Source: JAGTVG01 sp964389805 (lineage in GTDB: Bacteria; Bacteroidota; Bacteroidia; Cytophagales; Cyclobacteriaceae). Taken from it: DNA of 25,937 nucleotides. The notes beneath the pieces were generated by a model. It saw only the letters and a list, made by a program, of their open reading frames with translations, was not told the DNA's origin and made no database searches. Of this stretch, positions 16,327 to 25,292 are shown piece by piece. The DNA is taken from NCBI GenBank assembly GCA_964389805.1, contig CAYMFU010000025.1, positions 1-25,937 on the forward strand, read 5' to 3'. Both the position numbers and the translations under genes were made by a program. Within the stretch, counting starts at the first letter, position 1; the number at the start of each line of letters is the position of its first letter.

Positions 16327-16812
16327 GTGAAAAATCTAGTCATTTTATTCCTGTTTCTTTTTAATACTGGATATTCTCAAGAGATTGAAGATATCCTGAA
16401 GTCACGCAAATTTGTACTGGAGGCCCAAAAAATAACTGATGGGGAAGGACTTACTAATCCGGCTAACAGAAAACTTTGTTTTGTGTTGTTGGATTCGTCT
16501 AAAATAATTGTGCAGTGGATTGCAAATTGTGACAATAATGGACTTGGAGGGATTACAATGAAGGGTGAGGCAACATCTTTTGAAATGAAAAAACAAAAGA
16601 TCAAAAAAGAGACTCAATATTCCTTATCTCTAAATTGTAAAATGGATGATGGACGAGTTAATGGGGATCTGAATATTGTGATATATAGTAAAAGTCATGC
16701 CGAGGCTATCCTGATTAATAATACTTCTTCTATTTTCGTCCCGAAAGAAATGAAGATCCTGGGTAAAGTCGTTCCATTAGAATCTTCCAATGTAGTAATT
16801 GGATCCAATTGA
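16327..16812 (+). CDS. DUF4251-type secreted protein
   Basis: 161 residues from GTG 16327. The frame is open further up (TTG at 16261), but the GTG places a clean signal peptide at the N-terminus (KNLVILFLFLFNTGYSQ). The mature part begins with a helix, 'IEDILKSRKFVLEAQKITD', followed by beta strands and 'IVIYSKSHAEAILINNTSS'. The 'KFVLEAQ' opening, the central 'GGITMKGEATSFEMKKQK' and the C-terminal strand pair match the layout of DUF4251 proteins of Bacteroidota, whose role is unknown. It stands alone, diverging from the AlaX gene and converging on the mutarotase-family gene across 105 bases in which I see no clear terminator. Confidence 0.7.
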   Translation: MKNLVILFLFLFNTGYSQEIEDILKSRKFVLEAQKITDGEGLTNPANRKLCFVLLDSSKIIVQWIANCDNNGLGGITMKGEATSFEMKKQKIKKETQYSLSLNCKMDDGRVNGDLNIVIYSKSHAEAILINNTSSIFVPKEMKILGKVVPLESSNVVIGSN

Positions 16813-16917
16813 TTTACCTCCAAAATAAGACGCCCTGGAATCAAATCACTGACAAAACCATTTTTCCAGAGAAGCTGGTATTTCAAATTAGAAAACTGAT
16901 TTTTCTTACTGTAATAT

Positions 16918-17379
16918 TCAAGGTAATTTAAATACCCTGCTCATTTTTGTCCATTTTTCAGCAGAAGAGGAGCCCGGTTTCGAGGCCTGGTACTTTGTCA
17001 TAAAATCTTCCCATTCAGCTTGCCGTGGAAGATCCGCCAATATTCCCATCTGGGCTTCAAAATCAAATTCAACAGGAACAGTAAGTATCATGAAAAGCGT
17101 AGTTCCCGATCTATAAATTTCAGAATCCAGTATCCCGATTTTCCTTATACCTTCAGGTACTTCTTTCCAAATATTCTCAGCTTTATGCCATCCTTCATAC
17201 TCTTCAATAAGCTCCGGATCATCCTTAATTTCAAGGGTCATACAATATCGTTTCGTCTCGATCCTGAAATCTGACTCAATATAACCAGTCTTTTCATTTT
17301 CTATTTTTTGTGCCATTAGTGATGTATTTATATTTATAAAAATCAATAATAAACTATGCATATAAATCGAAGAATTCAT
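16918..17379 (-). CDS. L-rhamnose/L-fucose mutarotase (RhaM) family protein with signal peptide
   Basis: 153 residues. The core 'KRYCMTLEIKDDPELIEEYEGWHK' (43-66, with the conserved His65), 'IRKIGILDSEIYRSGTTLFMIL' and 'DLPRQAEWEDFM' is the RhaM-type dimeric alpha/beta barrel that interconverts anomers of L-rhamnose. The version with 'LPRQAEWE' is common in Bacteroidota beside L-fucose genes, so fucose is the likelier sugar here given the GH95 gene in the cluster. The first 23 residues are hydrophobic and end 'SLMAQK', a probable signal peptide, so it may act in the periplasm before uptake. It is the last gene of the cluster, 86 bases after the symporter gene. Confidence 0.83.
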   Translation of the reverse strand: MNSSIYMHSLLLIFININTSLMAQKIENEKTGYIESDFRIETKRYCMTLEIKDDPELIEEYEGWHKAENIWKEVPEGIRKIGILDSEIYRSGTTLFMILTVPVEFDFEAQMGILADLPRQAEWEDFMTKYQASKPGSSSAEKWTKMSRVFKLP

Positions 17380-17465
17380 TTCATGTGGCTTTTAGGTTAA
17401 GAATGAATATTTTAAAATCACTTCATTATATAAATATTAATAATAGCGCAGTAGATCTTTCATTA

Positions 17466-19085
17466 TTATCTAAAGAGATAGTACAGAATACTCATAGTTA
17501 ATAATAGAATGCCTGCCAGGACACGGGCATCACCGATCCCGGTAATTTTTCCTTTTATCAAAAAATTAAGGGGTGCATCCAGGCTCACTTCAGAGACCTT
17601 TTTATAATCAGGCTTTTCTGTTAGCAGACTTACAACTACAAATACTACACAACAAATAAAAAATAACCACCAGGCTTGCATCATAAATGGAATGTTAAGC
17701 CCTTCAGTAATCATCATTGACCCGCTGATAGGAACGAAATCCAGCATAAAAACAATAGCACCTAAGATAAAGCCTGTGATCATGGATACTAAGGCCCCCT
17801 TATAATTTCCACGCTTCCAGAAAACTCCTAATATCAAAACTGCTGAAACTGGTGGTGACAAAACAGCTAGAAGAGAATTAACAGCTTCGAAAATACTTTT
17901 AAACTGTCCGATAAAAGGCGACCAGAGAACTGAGGCGACCATTACGCCAAAAATGGTTATTTTACCAATTCTTAAGATCTGTTTATCCGGGGTTTTGGGA
18001 AATAGTCTTTTAACAATATCTATGGAGACCAGGGTCCCGGAACTATTAAGACCTGCAGCAATAGTACTCATTAAGGCAGCCATAAGTGTTGCAGCCAGGA
18101 TTCCTTTTAATCCGACTGGAAGAAGTTCATTTATCAAAATAGGAAGGGTATCATTTGGGTCTGTGATTTTATCTCCATATAATGCATAGGCCAGAACTCC
18201 AGGCAAAACCATCATAAACACAGGCAATATCTTTATGAATCCTGCAAAAATAGGCCCTTTTTTGGCATCATCCAGGCTTTTCGCACCCAGTACTTTCTGA
18301 ACAATGGTTTGATCGGCACACCAGTAATACAAGCCTAATACCGGATAACCTAAAATAACCGCCCATATTGGTAAAGGACTTGATGCATTTGTATGGATCA
18401 CACTCAATTGTTGAGGCTGTAAGGCTTCTTTGAGTTCCGAAATCGTATGGATTCCACTATCACTCAACGCATTAATCGACAAAACTGTCATAATAACTGC
18501 ACCTATGATCAGAATTATCGTTTGAATGCTTTCTGTTATTACAACAGCTTTTAAGCCCCCGAGAATAGTATATATAAGGGTAACACCTGAAATTACGAGT
18601 ATCGATGTTATGAAATTAATACCGAAAAAATTCTCAAATACTATTGCCCCGGCATATAAACTCACTCCAATATGACCGAACAATGCACTCATCAAAGTAA
18701 TAAATGCTAAAAATGATCTTGTATATGGGCCATATCTACGCTCCAAATATTCGGGAAGTGTCGATATTTTTGACTTGAAATAAAAGGGAGCAAAGATCAA
18801 TCCGAGAATGATTAGGAGAAAGGTTGCCATCCACTCAAAATTACCCCAGACTAATCCGTCTTTATATCCTTGTGCCACAAGTCCGACCATATGAATGGTT
18901 GAAATATTAGCAGCAAACAGGGCAGCACCAATCATAAGCCAGTTTAATGATCTACCAGCAAGGAAAAAGCCCTCGCTGCTTCTTTTCTTTCGGCCATGCA
19001 ATCCAAAATATATTCCAATGATCAGTATTCCCCCTAAATAGAGGATGATTATAGCTAAGTCTATTGTTGATATGGACTCTTTCAT
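17466..19085 (-). CDS. Sodium/solute symporter (SSS/SLC5 family), probably for a sugar
   Basis: 539 residues with about 14 membrane segments. Family hallmarks: 'EGFFLAGRSLNWLMIGAALFAANIS' near the N-terminus, 'STLPEYLERRYG' (about 108-119), 'ILGGLKAVVITESIQT', 'GLYYWCADQTIVQKVLGAKSLDDA' (the sugar-type SSS motif after segment 6) and 'AALMSTIAAGLNSSGTLVSIDI', which contains the Na2-site serines. The 'YWCADQTIVQ' form is the one seen in vSGLT-like transporters, so a monosaccharide substrate such as L-fucose is likely (inference from context). The start lies 3 bases after the stop of the cupin gene, indicating co-translation with it. Confidence 0.9.
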   Translation of the reverse strand: MKESISTIDLAIIILYLGGILIIGIYFGLHGRKKRSSEGFFLAGRSLNWLMIGAALFAANISTIHMVGLVAQGYKDGLVWGNFEWMATFLLIILGLIFAPFYFKSKISTLPEYLERRYGPYTRSFLAFITLMSALFGHIGVSLYAGAIVFENFFGINFITSILVISGVTLIYTILGGLKAVVITESIQTIILIIGAVIMTVLSINALSDSGIHTISELKEALQPQQLSVIHTNASSPLPIWAVILGYPVLGLYYWCADQTIVQKVLGAKSLDDAKKGPIFAGFIKILPVFMMVLPGVLAYALYGDKITDPNDTLPILINELLPVGLKGILAATLMAALMSTIAAGLNSSGTLVSIDIVKRLFPKTPDKQILRIGKITIFGVMVASVLWSPFIGQFKSIFEAVNSLLAVLSPPVSAVLILGVFWKRGNYKGALVSMITGFILGAIVFMLDFVPISGSMMITEGLNIPFMMQAWWLFFICCVVFVVVSLLTEKPDYKKVSEVSLDAPLNFLIKGKITGIGDARVLAGILLLTMSILYYLFR

Positions 19086-19088
19086 GAA

Positions 19089-20312
19089 TTAAATATTACC
19101 TAGATTTAGATCAGGATTATTTGGGCCAAAGTGTTTGAGTATGACTAATGGATCAGATTCAGAAAGGTTTTGAATGATCACACCAGCTGAAGCTGCTTGT
19201 TCCGATACAAAAAATTCATCATATGTTTCCTGTCCATATCGAATCATAGCTGGTGTATCAATATTCCATATGCCCATCTTACCGTGCCCCTGCATTAATA
19301 TCATTCCATAGGATGCATTGTCATTAATAATTACCTCTTTTCCTGGAAAAATCGTAAGTTCTTTTGCAGAAAAATCTGTTGATTTATAACATATCCAGTA
19401 CTCAATAAACCCCTCGCTTTTTTCCTGATCATTCGCTACGACCGGAATTGGCATCATCTTTCTCCTTTGTGCAAAATTTGGATCTAAATTCAATTCCCAG
19501 TCAATAACATCAAGCAGAAAATCATAATCCCCTACCCTGTTTTCCGGTGTATTTTTCCATAGCAATTCTTCGGGGACAACGGTATCACCGGTAATGGATT
19601 CGTACATAGCGAAAACATCCGATGCTTTCTGGGGCTCATAAGTGCACAAGCTGCCTGGAGCATGTAATACCCCAGGTGGGACATCCCAACCTGTACCGAC
19701 TCTTAGTGACTGGGCGCTTGATAGATCTGTTATTTTATTAATTCCCTTGGAGAAGTTTTCAAGACAAATTCTAACCTGGTCTCTCGTAGTCCCTGGATTT
19801 AATCCAAAAAAGGTATAGGGAAACTCGCCACCATAATTATTTACCTGGGGAGGAAAATAATATGCCTCCGGTTTACCCAACTGGCCGGTTAATTGTGCAT
19901 ACTTATCGCTATGATGAATATGAAATGGAAGTGCTTTTAAGTTATCAAAGAATTTGGAGTACATAGTCCATCCGCCAAACTGATTCCATAGTCGTTCACC
20001 GATAAATTCAGATTTTAATTCATGTATAGCATCACGCAATAAAATCTTCTCGGTTTTTTTCCCATCATTGAATATAATATGACTTAATCCTTCATCTTTA
20101 CTGGTTAATGGTCCATTATCTGCAGGAGTTGTTGAGGCAAACCATCTTTCATCAATCCCACCCCGTTCACCACCAAAAGAATAATAATCATCCGGATGAA
20201 GCTTTATTCTTTTGCCGGGAATGCAAAAAGATCTTGGTACCCAGGTAGGTGTTAATCTTATAATTCCCTCTCCCTGATTAAGTGCATTATCTGCAATAGT
20301 TTTAATTGACAT
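19089..20312 (-). CDS. Phosphomannose-isomerase-like cupin protein, possible sugar isomerase
   Basis: 407 residues, soluble, no signal peptide. Elements of the class I mannose-6-phosphate isomerase fold are visible: 'LPFHIHHSDKYAQ' (metal His), 'GKPEAYYF' (the Lys-Pro-Glu of the family), and 'GWDVPPGVLHAPGSLCTYEPQKASDVFAMYE', matching the 'PaGt.Ha....EiQ.sSD..yR' block that completes the metal site. A second, degenerate cupin domain occupies the last 130 residues. Family members isomerise aldose/ketose (phosphates) with Zn2+. Because it sits between a GH95 gene and a sugar symporter, it may act on the sugar that the cluster imports, standing in for a classical FucI; this is inference. A non-enzymatic cupin is possible. 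Confidence 0.7.
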   Translation of the reverse strand: MSIKTIADNALNQGEGIIRLTPTWVPRSFCIPGKRIKLHPDDYYSFGGERGGIDERWFASTTPADNGPLTSKDEGLSHIIFNDGKKTEKILLRDAIHELKSEFIGERLWNQFGGWTMYSKFFDNLKALPFHIHHSDKYAQLTGQLGKPEAYYFPPQVNNYGGEFPYTFFGLNPGTTRDQVRICLENFSKGINKITDLSSAQSLRVGTGWDVPPGVLHAPGSLCTYEPQKASDVFAMYESITGDTVVPEELLWKNTPENRVGDYDFLLDVIDWELNLDPNFAQRRKMMPIPVVANDQEKSEGFIEYWICYKSTDFSAKELTIFPGKEVIINDNASYGMILMQGHGKMGIWNIDTPAMIRYGQETYDEFFVSEQAASAGVIIQNLSESDPLVILKHFGPNNPDLNLGNI

Positions 20313-20364
20313 GATCTGACGGTGTTAATTTCTTAATTCATATTTTTTAGCAAAAGATTTTTAG

Positions 20365-22800
20365 CTAAATCCGTTTAATGGTAATATTGGGATATTCTTC
20401 AGGAGTAACTATATTCGATCCGAGTCTGATCACTGGAGTTCTCATTTCCGCAGGACAGAGTATTTCTGCCTTTGTTAATCCCCCATCCTTCCATTCCATA
20501 TTGATAGTATAGCCACCTCTGGCCTTCAAACCCGATATACTTCCCGTATTTAGTTCCTGCGGTAATGCAGGTAATAAATGAATTTCACCCATGTGAGATT
20601 GTAAAAGCATTTCTGCAATACAACCAGGAAGTGCTGCTGATCCATCCAACTGAAAGTGTAAACTAAGACTGTCATCCATATATAGATCAGGACGGCCCCA
20701 ATCATAATTTGCGTGCTGAAAGGTTAAGACATTTTCAAATCCCTCCTCTGTCAACATCTCTGTCATGATCTTATTGGCACGATCACCATCCATTAATCGT
20801 GTCCAGCACCACATGCGATGAGCCCTTGCCCAATTACCCCCAGAAGCTAACTCCTGCTCCATATAACGCCCATCACCGCGCATATCGAGTGATTTTTTTG
20901 CCGCCTCTGCTAAATCAGGTGTAGTTGTAGGATGAATTTGTGTGCCAGGTGCAACAGCATATAAATGAGCAATATGCCTGTGATGACATTCCGGATCGTC
21001 TATATCTTCGTACCATTCCTGCAACTGTCCATATTTTCCTATTTTGAGGGGTAAGAGCTTTTCTTTATATGCGTTCAGAGAATCCGCAAAATCTAAATCC
21101 CCAATTATCCTTGCAGCTTCAGCAGTATTGGTGAAAAGATCCCAGATCATTTGAATATCCTGGTATACACCGGGCAAGGCATATACGTATTTGTCACTGC
21201 GAAAATCATGAAAGGCTGGATTTAATCCGTTTTCAGTCAATAATGCGCCATGTTCAGCTGAAATTGTTGGCGCCGTAGCCAGATACCCCTTGAAAGGCAA
21301 TAAGTTTTCCAGCCAGAATTGTGACGCACCCTTTAATATGGGATACGCCTGATCAGACAAATAATTTTCATCCCTTGTAAATGAATACTGGTCCCAGACA
21401 TGCTGACAATGCCAGCTTGATCCCTGAGAGTACATCCCCCAGGGATGATTTCCAATTGGTGTTGCATGCCCCCAAATATTCCCTACTGTATGACTTATCC
21501 ATCCGTTTGTTCCATAGATCCTCCTGGCGATTTCTTTACCCGAATAAGTCAGGTTTTCAATCCAGTCAATATACGGCTCCTGGCATTCTGTAAGTCCTAA
21601 AGGACCGCAAGACCAGTATATTTCCTGAATGTTGATATTACTCTGATAATTTCCAGCCCATGGTGCTACATTAAATGTATTCCAGACTCCCTGGAGGTTA
21701 GCAGGCAGGGTATTTGGTCTTGAAGAACTGATGATCATATACCGACCCAGGTTAAATGCAAGAACTTTATAACCCGGATCTGAATTCCCCTCACGCAGAC
21801 TTAGAAATCTTTCATTTGTCGGGCGAGATTCAATTTTATCATTTCCTTTAATACTTAACTCAAGCCTGTCGTACAGACCCTTGTAATCTTCTATATGCCT
21901 GTTTTTTAACTGACCATATTCCTGGGAAATAATGCCAGAAATTATATTCCTTGTTGTCTTTTCGGGATCATCTCCCATATAATCGGGGTATTCCAGGGCG
22001 TAATTAGTAGCTATGGTAAGATAAATTTCTACTGAATTTGCTTCTCTAACGTTCAGCTCTGCATTCCCCTGACTAAGTGTTCCACCATCGTTTCTGATAT
22101 TAAGCAAGACGACAAATGGCCGTAAATTTCCATTTATATAACCCCGAACCTTAAACGCATTTTTATCAATTATAATGTTTGAGGAATCCTGTAATATCTC
22201 CGCAGCTATATTAAATGAAATACCACCAGGCTTGCTGGATGTTAATTTAACAGCCATTATCCTATCCGGATATGAGCAGAAAAATTCTCTTTCATAATCT
22301 ACGCCATCTAATGTATATTTCACCATACCAATCGACTTCGAAAGGTCTAATGATCTGCGGTAATTTTCAATTGATCCTTCATGATCAAGAAAATTAATCT
22401 TCAAATCTCCAATTGATGTGAAATGTCCGTATAGCTCACCGGATCCATAAAAATCTGATGCGATCAGACTATCGGCTAATTTGGTATTACCTGACAGGGT
22501 TGCGTGCCGAATTACCGGCAAGGAAGAAAGAGCACGTGGATTCACCCCTGCTTCTTCCCATCTTCCCATAGCAGGTTCGCCGGTCCACATACTTCCCTCC
22601 GATAAGGCAAATGTCTCCGAAGCTACACCCCCAAAAAATGTAGCCCCAAAATAACCATTACCCAGGTGTAATCCCTGGCTGTTCCAATATTCTGCCGGGT
22701 ATTCATACCATAATAATTCATTATAATTGAAAGTGCTTTTCCCGGATTGGCAGGAATAAACAAAAAAAGAAATTATAATTCCTATAAATAGATTTCTCAT
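20365..22800 (-). CDS. GH95 family alpha-L-fucosidase-like lipoprotein
   Basis: 811 residues from ATG 22800 (a TTG two codons upstream is also open but less likely). Lipoprotein signal ending FFVYSC (Cys17). The N-terminal beta-sandwich has 'WNSQGLHLGNGYFGATFFGG', and the (alpha/alpha)6 domain has 'LPANLQGVWN', 'YQSNINIQEIYW' with the Asn pair 388/390, 'TISAEHG' with Glu516 as the likely acid, and 'HFQLDGSAA' with Asp719 as the likely base held by the Asn residues. In GH95 the usual forms are 'NINxxMNYW' and 'FQIDGNFG', so this is a divergent member. GH95 enzymes release terminal alpha-1,2-L-fucose or L-galactose by inversion. The lipid anchor places it in the periplasm or at the cell surface, ahead of the symporter. 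Confidence 0.88.
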   Translation of the reverse strand: MRNLFIGIIISFFVYSCQSGKSTFNYNELLWYEYPAEYWNSQGLHLGNGYFGATFFGGVASETFALSEGSMWTGEPAMGRWEEAGVNPRALSSLPVIRHATLSGNTKLADSLIASDFYGSGELYGHFTSIGDLKINFLDHEGSIENYRRSLDLSKSIGMVKYTLDGVDYEREFFCSYPDRIMAVKLTSSKPGGISFNIAAEILQDSSNIIIDKNAFKVRGYINGNLRPFVVLLNIRNDGGTLSQGNAELNVREANSVEIYLTIATNYALEYPDYMGDDPEKTTRNIISGIISQEYGQLKNRHIEDYKGLYDRLELSIKGNDKIESRPTNERFLSLREGNSDPGYKVLAFNLGRYMIISSSRPNTLPANLQGVWNTFNVAPWAGNYQSNINIQEIYWSCGPLGLTECQEPYIDWIENLTYSGKEIARRIYGTNGWISHTVGNIWGHATPIGNHPWGMYSQGSSWHCQHVWDQYSFTRDENYLSDQAYPILKGASQFWLENLLPFKGYLATAPTISAEHGALLTENGLNPAFHDFRSDKYVYALPGVYQDIQMIWDLFTNTAEAARIIGDLDFADSLNAYKEKLLPLKIGKYGQLQEWYEDIDDPECHHRHIAHLYAVAPGTQIHPTTTPDLAEAAKKSLDMRGDGRYMEQELASGGNWARAHRMWCWTRLMDGDRANKIMTEMLTEEGFENVLTFQHANYDWGRPDLYMDDSLSLHFQLDGSAALPGCIAEMLLQSHMGEIHLLPALPQELNTGSISGLKARGGYTINMEWKDGGLTKAEILCPAEMRTPVIRLGSNIVTPEEYPNITIKRI

Positions 22801-22919
22801 GTTCAAAAATTTGAGATATTATAAAAAAAATAGAGACTAAACCAAGTTATAAATTGTACTGATATTAATCTAAATTATAATTAAATTTTACGAGGATTTG
22901 ATGAAAAAAGAGATACCAT

Positions 22920-25283
22920 TTAAAAATGTTCATGTTGGGTTCTCCTAATGATTTCATTCTGCAGGTCTTCTCCAAGATCATTGAAGTAATCACTGTAACC
23001 TGCCACCCTTACAATAAGATCCTTATATTTCTCCGGATGTTTTTGAGCATCCCTGAGTGTATCAGCATCTACTACATTGAATTGAATATGGTGTCCGTTC
23101 ATTTTAAAATAACTACGTACTAAAGATCCTAATTTTATAATTGAATCTTCATTGTTAAAGAATGATGGTGCAAATTTCTGGTTCAACAATGTACCGCCTG
23201 TCATTAAGTGATCAATTTTTGTGGCTGACTTTAGAACGGCTGTTGGGCCTTTTACATCCACACCCTGGAAAGGCGATATTCCTTCTGACAAGGGCTGACC
23301 TGCGTTTCGACCATCCGGGGTAGCGCCAACCACACTCCCAAAATAAACATGGCTGGTGGTGGGTAACATATTTATTCTATATATTCCACCTCTATGTGTG
23401 GCTCTTCCATCCACTGCATTGAGAAATGCCTCGAATACCTTGGTAGCTATATTATCTGCCCTATCGTCATCATTTCCATATTTTGGAGAGTTATAAATCA
23501 ATTCATATTGCAAATTCTCATTATTCCGGAAATTTTCTTCTAGAGCATTAAGCAATTCGGAAAAAGAAACATTACCTTCTAAGAAAACCTGGTAATTAAT
23601 TGCAGCCAGTGCATCAGTAACGCTGCCTAATCCCACTCCCTGGATATAATTAGTATTATATCTTGCACCCCCACCATTATAATCCTTTCCATTATTAATA
23701 CAGTCTTCAATCAAAAGCGACAAAAATGGAACCGGAATATATTCTGAAAAGATTTTTTCGATAGCATTGCTCCCTTCAATCTTAATATTTACAAAATATT
23801 CAATTTGCCTTCTGAAAGCAGTCATAAATTCATCAAATGATTTAAATACATCGGGGTATCCAGTCTTCAACCCAACCTGCTTCCTTAATCTTGGGTCCCA
23901 TCCATTTTGCAAGGTCAATTCAAGGATTTTTGTCAAATTAAAATATCCAGTCAGAAAATAACACTCTGTACCGAAGGCGCCTGACTCCACACATCCGCTT
24001 GCTCCGCCATTTCTGGCATCGATGATATCCTTTCCCTGCCTGAGTAATTCCGGGATAATAGCATCTGTATTAAATATTGAAGGTTGTCCAAACCCGGTTT
24101 TTACTATTTTAATAGCTCTTTGTAGGAAGGTATCCGGATTTTCCCGGCTTATCTGCACCATCGAACTCGGTTGTAGTATGCGCATCTCCTCAATTACATC
24201 TAGAATCATGAAGCTCAATTCATTTACTGCATCCTTACCATCCGGTGTTAATCCTCCCAGGTTAATCAGACAAAAATCAGTATAGGTATTACTTTCCAGG
24301 GCCGTTACCCCGACTTTGGGTGGCGCAGGATGATTGTTGAATTTGATCCAGAATGCCTCCAGCAGTTCATGGGCTTTTTTCTTATTTATTCTCCCAGCTT
24401 CAATATCAGCTTTATAAAATGGATATAAATGCTGATCCAATCTTCCCGGGTTGAACGAATCCCATGGATTTACTTCAGTAATAACACCAAGGTGTAAAAA
24501 CCAATAATGTTGTAATGCTTCATGAAAAGTTTCAGGTGCTTCATAGGGGACCTTTTCACAAATCCTGGATAGTTCCATTATCTCAGCTTTCCTTTCCTTA
24601 TTGTGTATTTGTGAAGCTTTGGATTTCAGCATTTCGCCAATCCTCCGGGCATACATAACCATGGCTTCTGCTGCGATCCTCATGCCTTCCAATTGCTCCA
24701 GTTTATCATTCGAATCTGGATCCTGATTTAATTTAATAGATGCTAGGCTCTGATCAATCTCATGGATATATTGCTTGAATCCGGTTTTAAAGCCCTTAAT
24801 ACCCAGTGCTGTATGCCCAGGTGCTCTTTGTTCCTGGAATTCAGTAAATATTCCACTTTGATATGCACTCTTCCATTGCGGTGTCATAGAATTCATTATA
24901 CGCTCCCTATTACTTTTACCTTTCCAGAATGGAATAATGATATCCTGATATGCCCTTTTCACACTTTCATTTACCTTAAATGCCACTTTTGGTCTCGAAT
25001 CCAGGACTTCAAGATCTTCTAAGCTATGCAGGCAAATCTCCGGATAAGTAGGGGTAATTTTGGGGCCGGGTCCACGTTCGCCCGTGATCAGTTCTTCTTC
25101 ATCAAAAAACAGTTCTTTATTAGCCAATATATGCTCAAAAGTTCTGGCACGAAGAATTGGAGCTGATAAAATCTGAGCTTCTTTACTTATATAAAACGAA
25201 GTAACCAATAATGCTCTTTCAGCTGCCAATGATTCAATGGCATTAAGACTTTTTTCTCTTAGAGATTTGATTCTAATATTCAT
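22920..25283 (-). CDS. Glycyl radical dehydratase, trans-4-hydroxy-L-proline dehydratase (HypD)-like
   Basis: 787 residues. 'GGASGCVESGAFG' holds the thiyl Cys431 and the dehydratase-type Glu433 (GCVE; pyruvate formate-lyase has two adjacent Cys instead). 'IVRVAGYSDYF' holds the radical Gly762. The sequence follows the HypD subfamily closely along its length ('TYPEIC.H..EDLEV', 'TEFQEQRAPGHT', 'TSHVYFG..VGATPDGR', 'MTGGTLLNQKFAPS'). The substrate-contact residues I recall for C. difficile HypD (F152, H160, D278, S334, C434, E436, G765) correspond to F149, H157, D275, S331, C431, E433 and G762 with a constant offset of three. HypD dehydrates hydroxyproline to pyrroline-5-carboxylate; no proC is seen here. 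The activase gene lies 9 bases upstream. The enzyme is oxygen-sensitive. Confidence 0.85.
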   Translation of the reverse strand: MNIRIKSLREKSLNAIESLAAERALLVTSFYISKEAQILSAPILRARTFEHILANKELFFDEEELITGERGPGPKITPTYPEICLHSLEDLEVLDSRPKVAFKVNESVKRAYQDIIIPFWKGKSNRERIMNSMTPQWKSAYQSGIFTEFQEQRAPGHTALGIKGFKTGFKQYIHEIDQSLASIKLNQDPDSNDKLEQLEGMRIAAEAMVMYARRIGEMLKSKASQIHNKERKAEIMELSRICEKVPYEAPETFHEALQHYWFLHLGVITEVNPWDSFNPGRLDQHLYPFYKADIEAGRINKKKAHELLEAFWIKFNNHPAPPKVGVTALESNTYTDFCLINLGGLTPDGKDAVNELSFMILDVIEEMRILQPSSMVQISRENPDTFLQRAIKIVKTGFGQPSIFNTDAIIPELLRQGKDIIDARNGGASGCVESGAFGTECYFLTGYFNLTKILELTLQNGWDPRLRKQVGLKTGYPDVFKSFDEFMTAFRRQIEYFVNIKIEGSNAIEKIFSEYIPVPFLSLLIEDCINNGKDYNGGGARYNTNYIQGVGLGSVTDALAAINYQVFLEGNVSFSELLNALEENFRNNENLQYELIYNSPKYGNDDDRADNIATKVFEAFLNAVDGRATHRGGIYRINMLPTTSHVYFGSVVGATPDGRNAGQPLSEGISPFQGVDVKGPTAVLKSATKIDHLMTGGTLLNQKFAPSFFNNEDSIIKLGSLVRSYFKMNGHHIQFNVVDADTLRDAQKHPEKYKDLIVRVAGYSDYFNDLGEDLQNEIIRRTQHEHF

Positions 25284-25292
25284 GATCTTAGT

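Noticed and set aside
16797..16810. Perfect 14-base palindrome AATTGGATCCAATT at the end of the DUF4251 gene
   Set aside because: It overlaps the last codons and part of the stop codon, has no T run and no second copy, so it is probably chance.
22801..22919. Promoter between the dehydratase and GH95 genes
   Set aside because: The gap is 119 bases and AT-rich, but no good TTG-N19/20-TAnnTTTG or terminator hairpin was found, so a unit boundary cannot be shown.
22920..25283. Annotation as pyruvate formate-lyase
   Set aside because: The active site is GCVE with a single Cys rather than the double Cys of formate lyases, and the whole sequence follows HypD.
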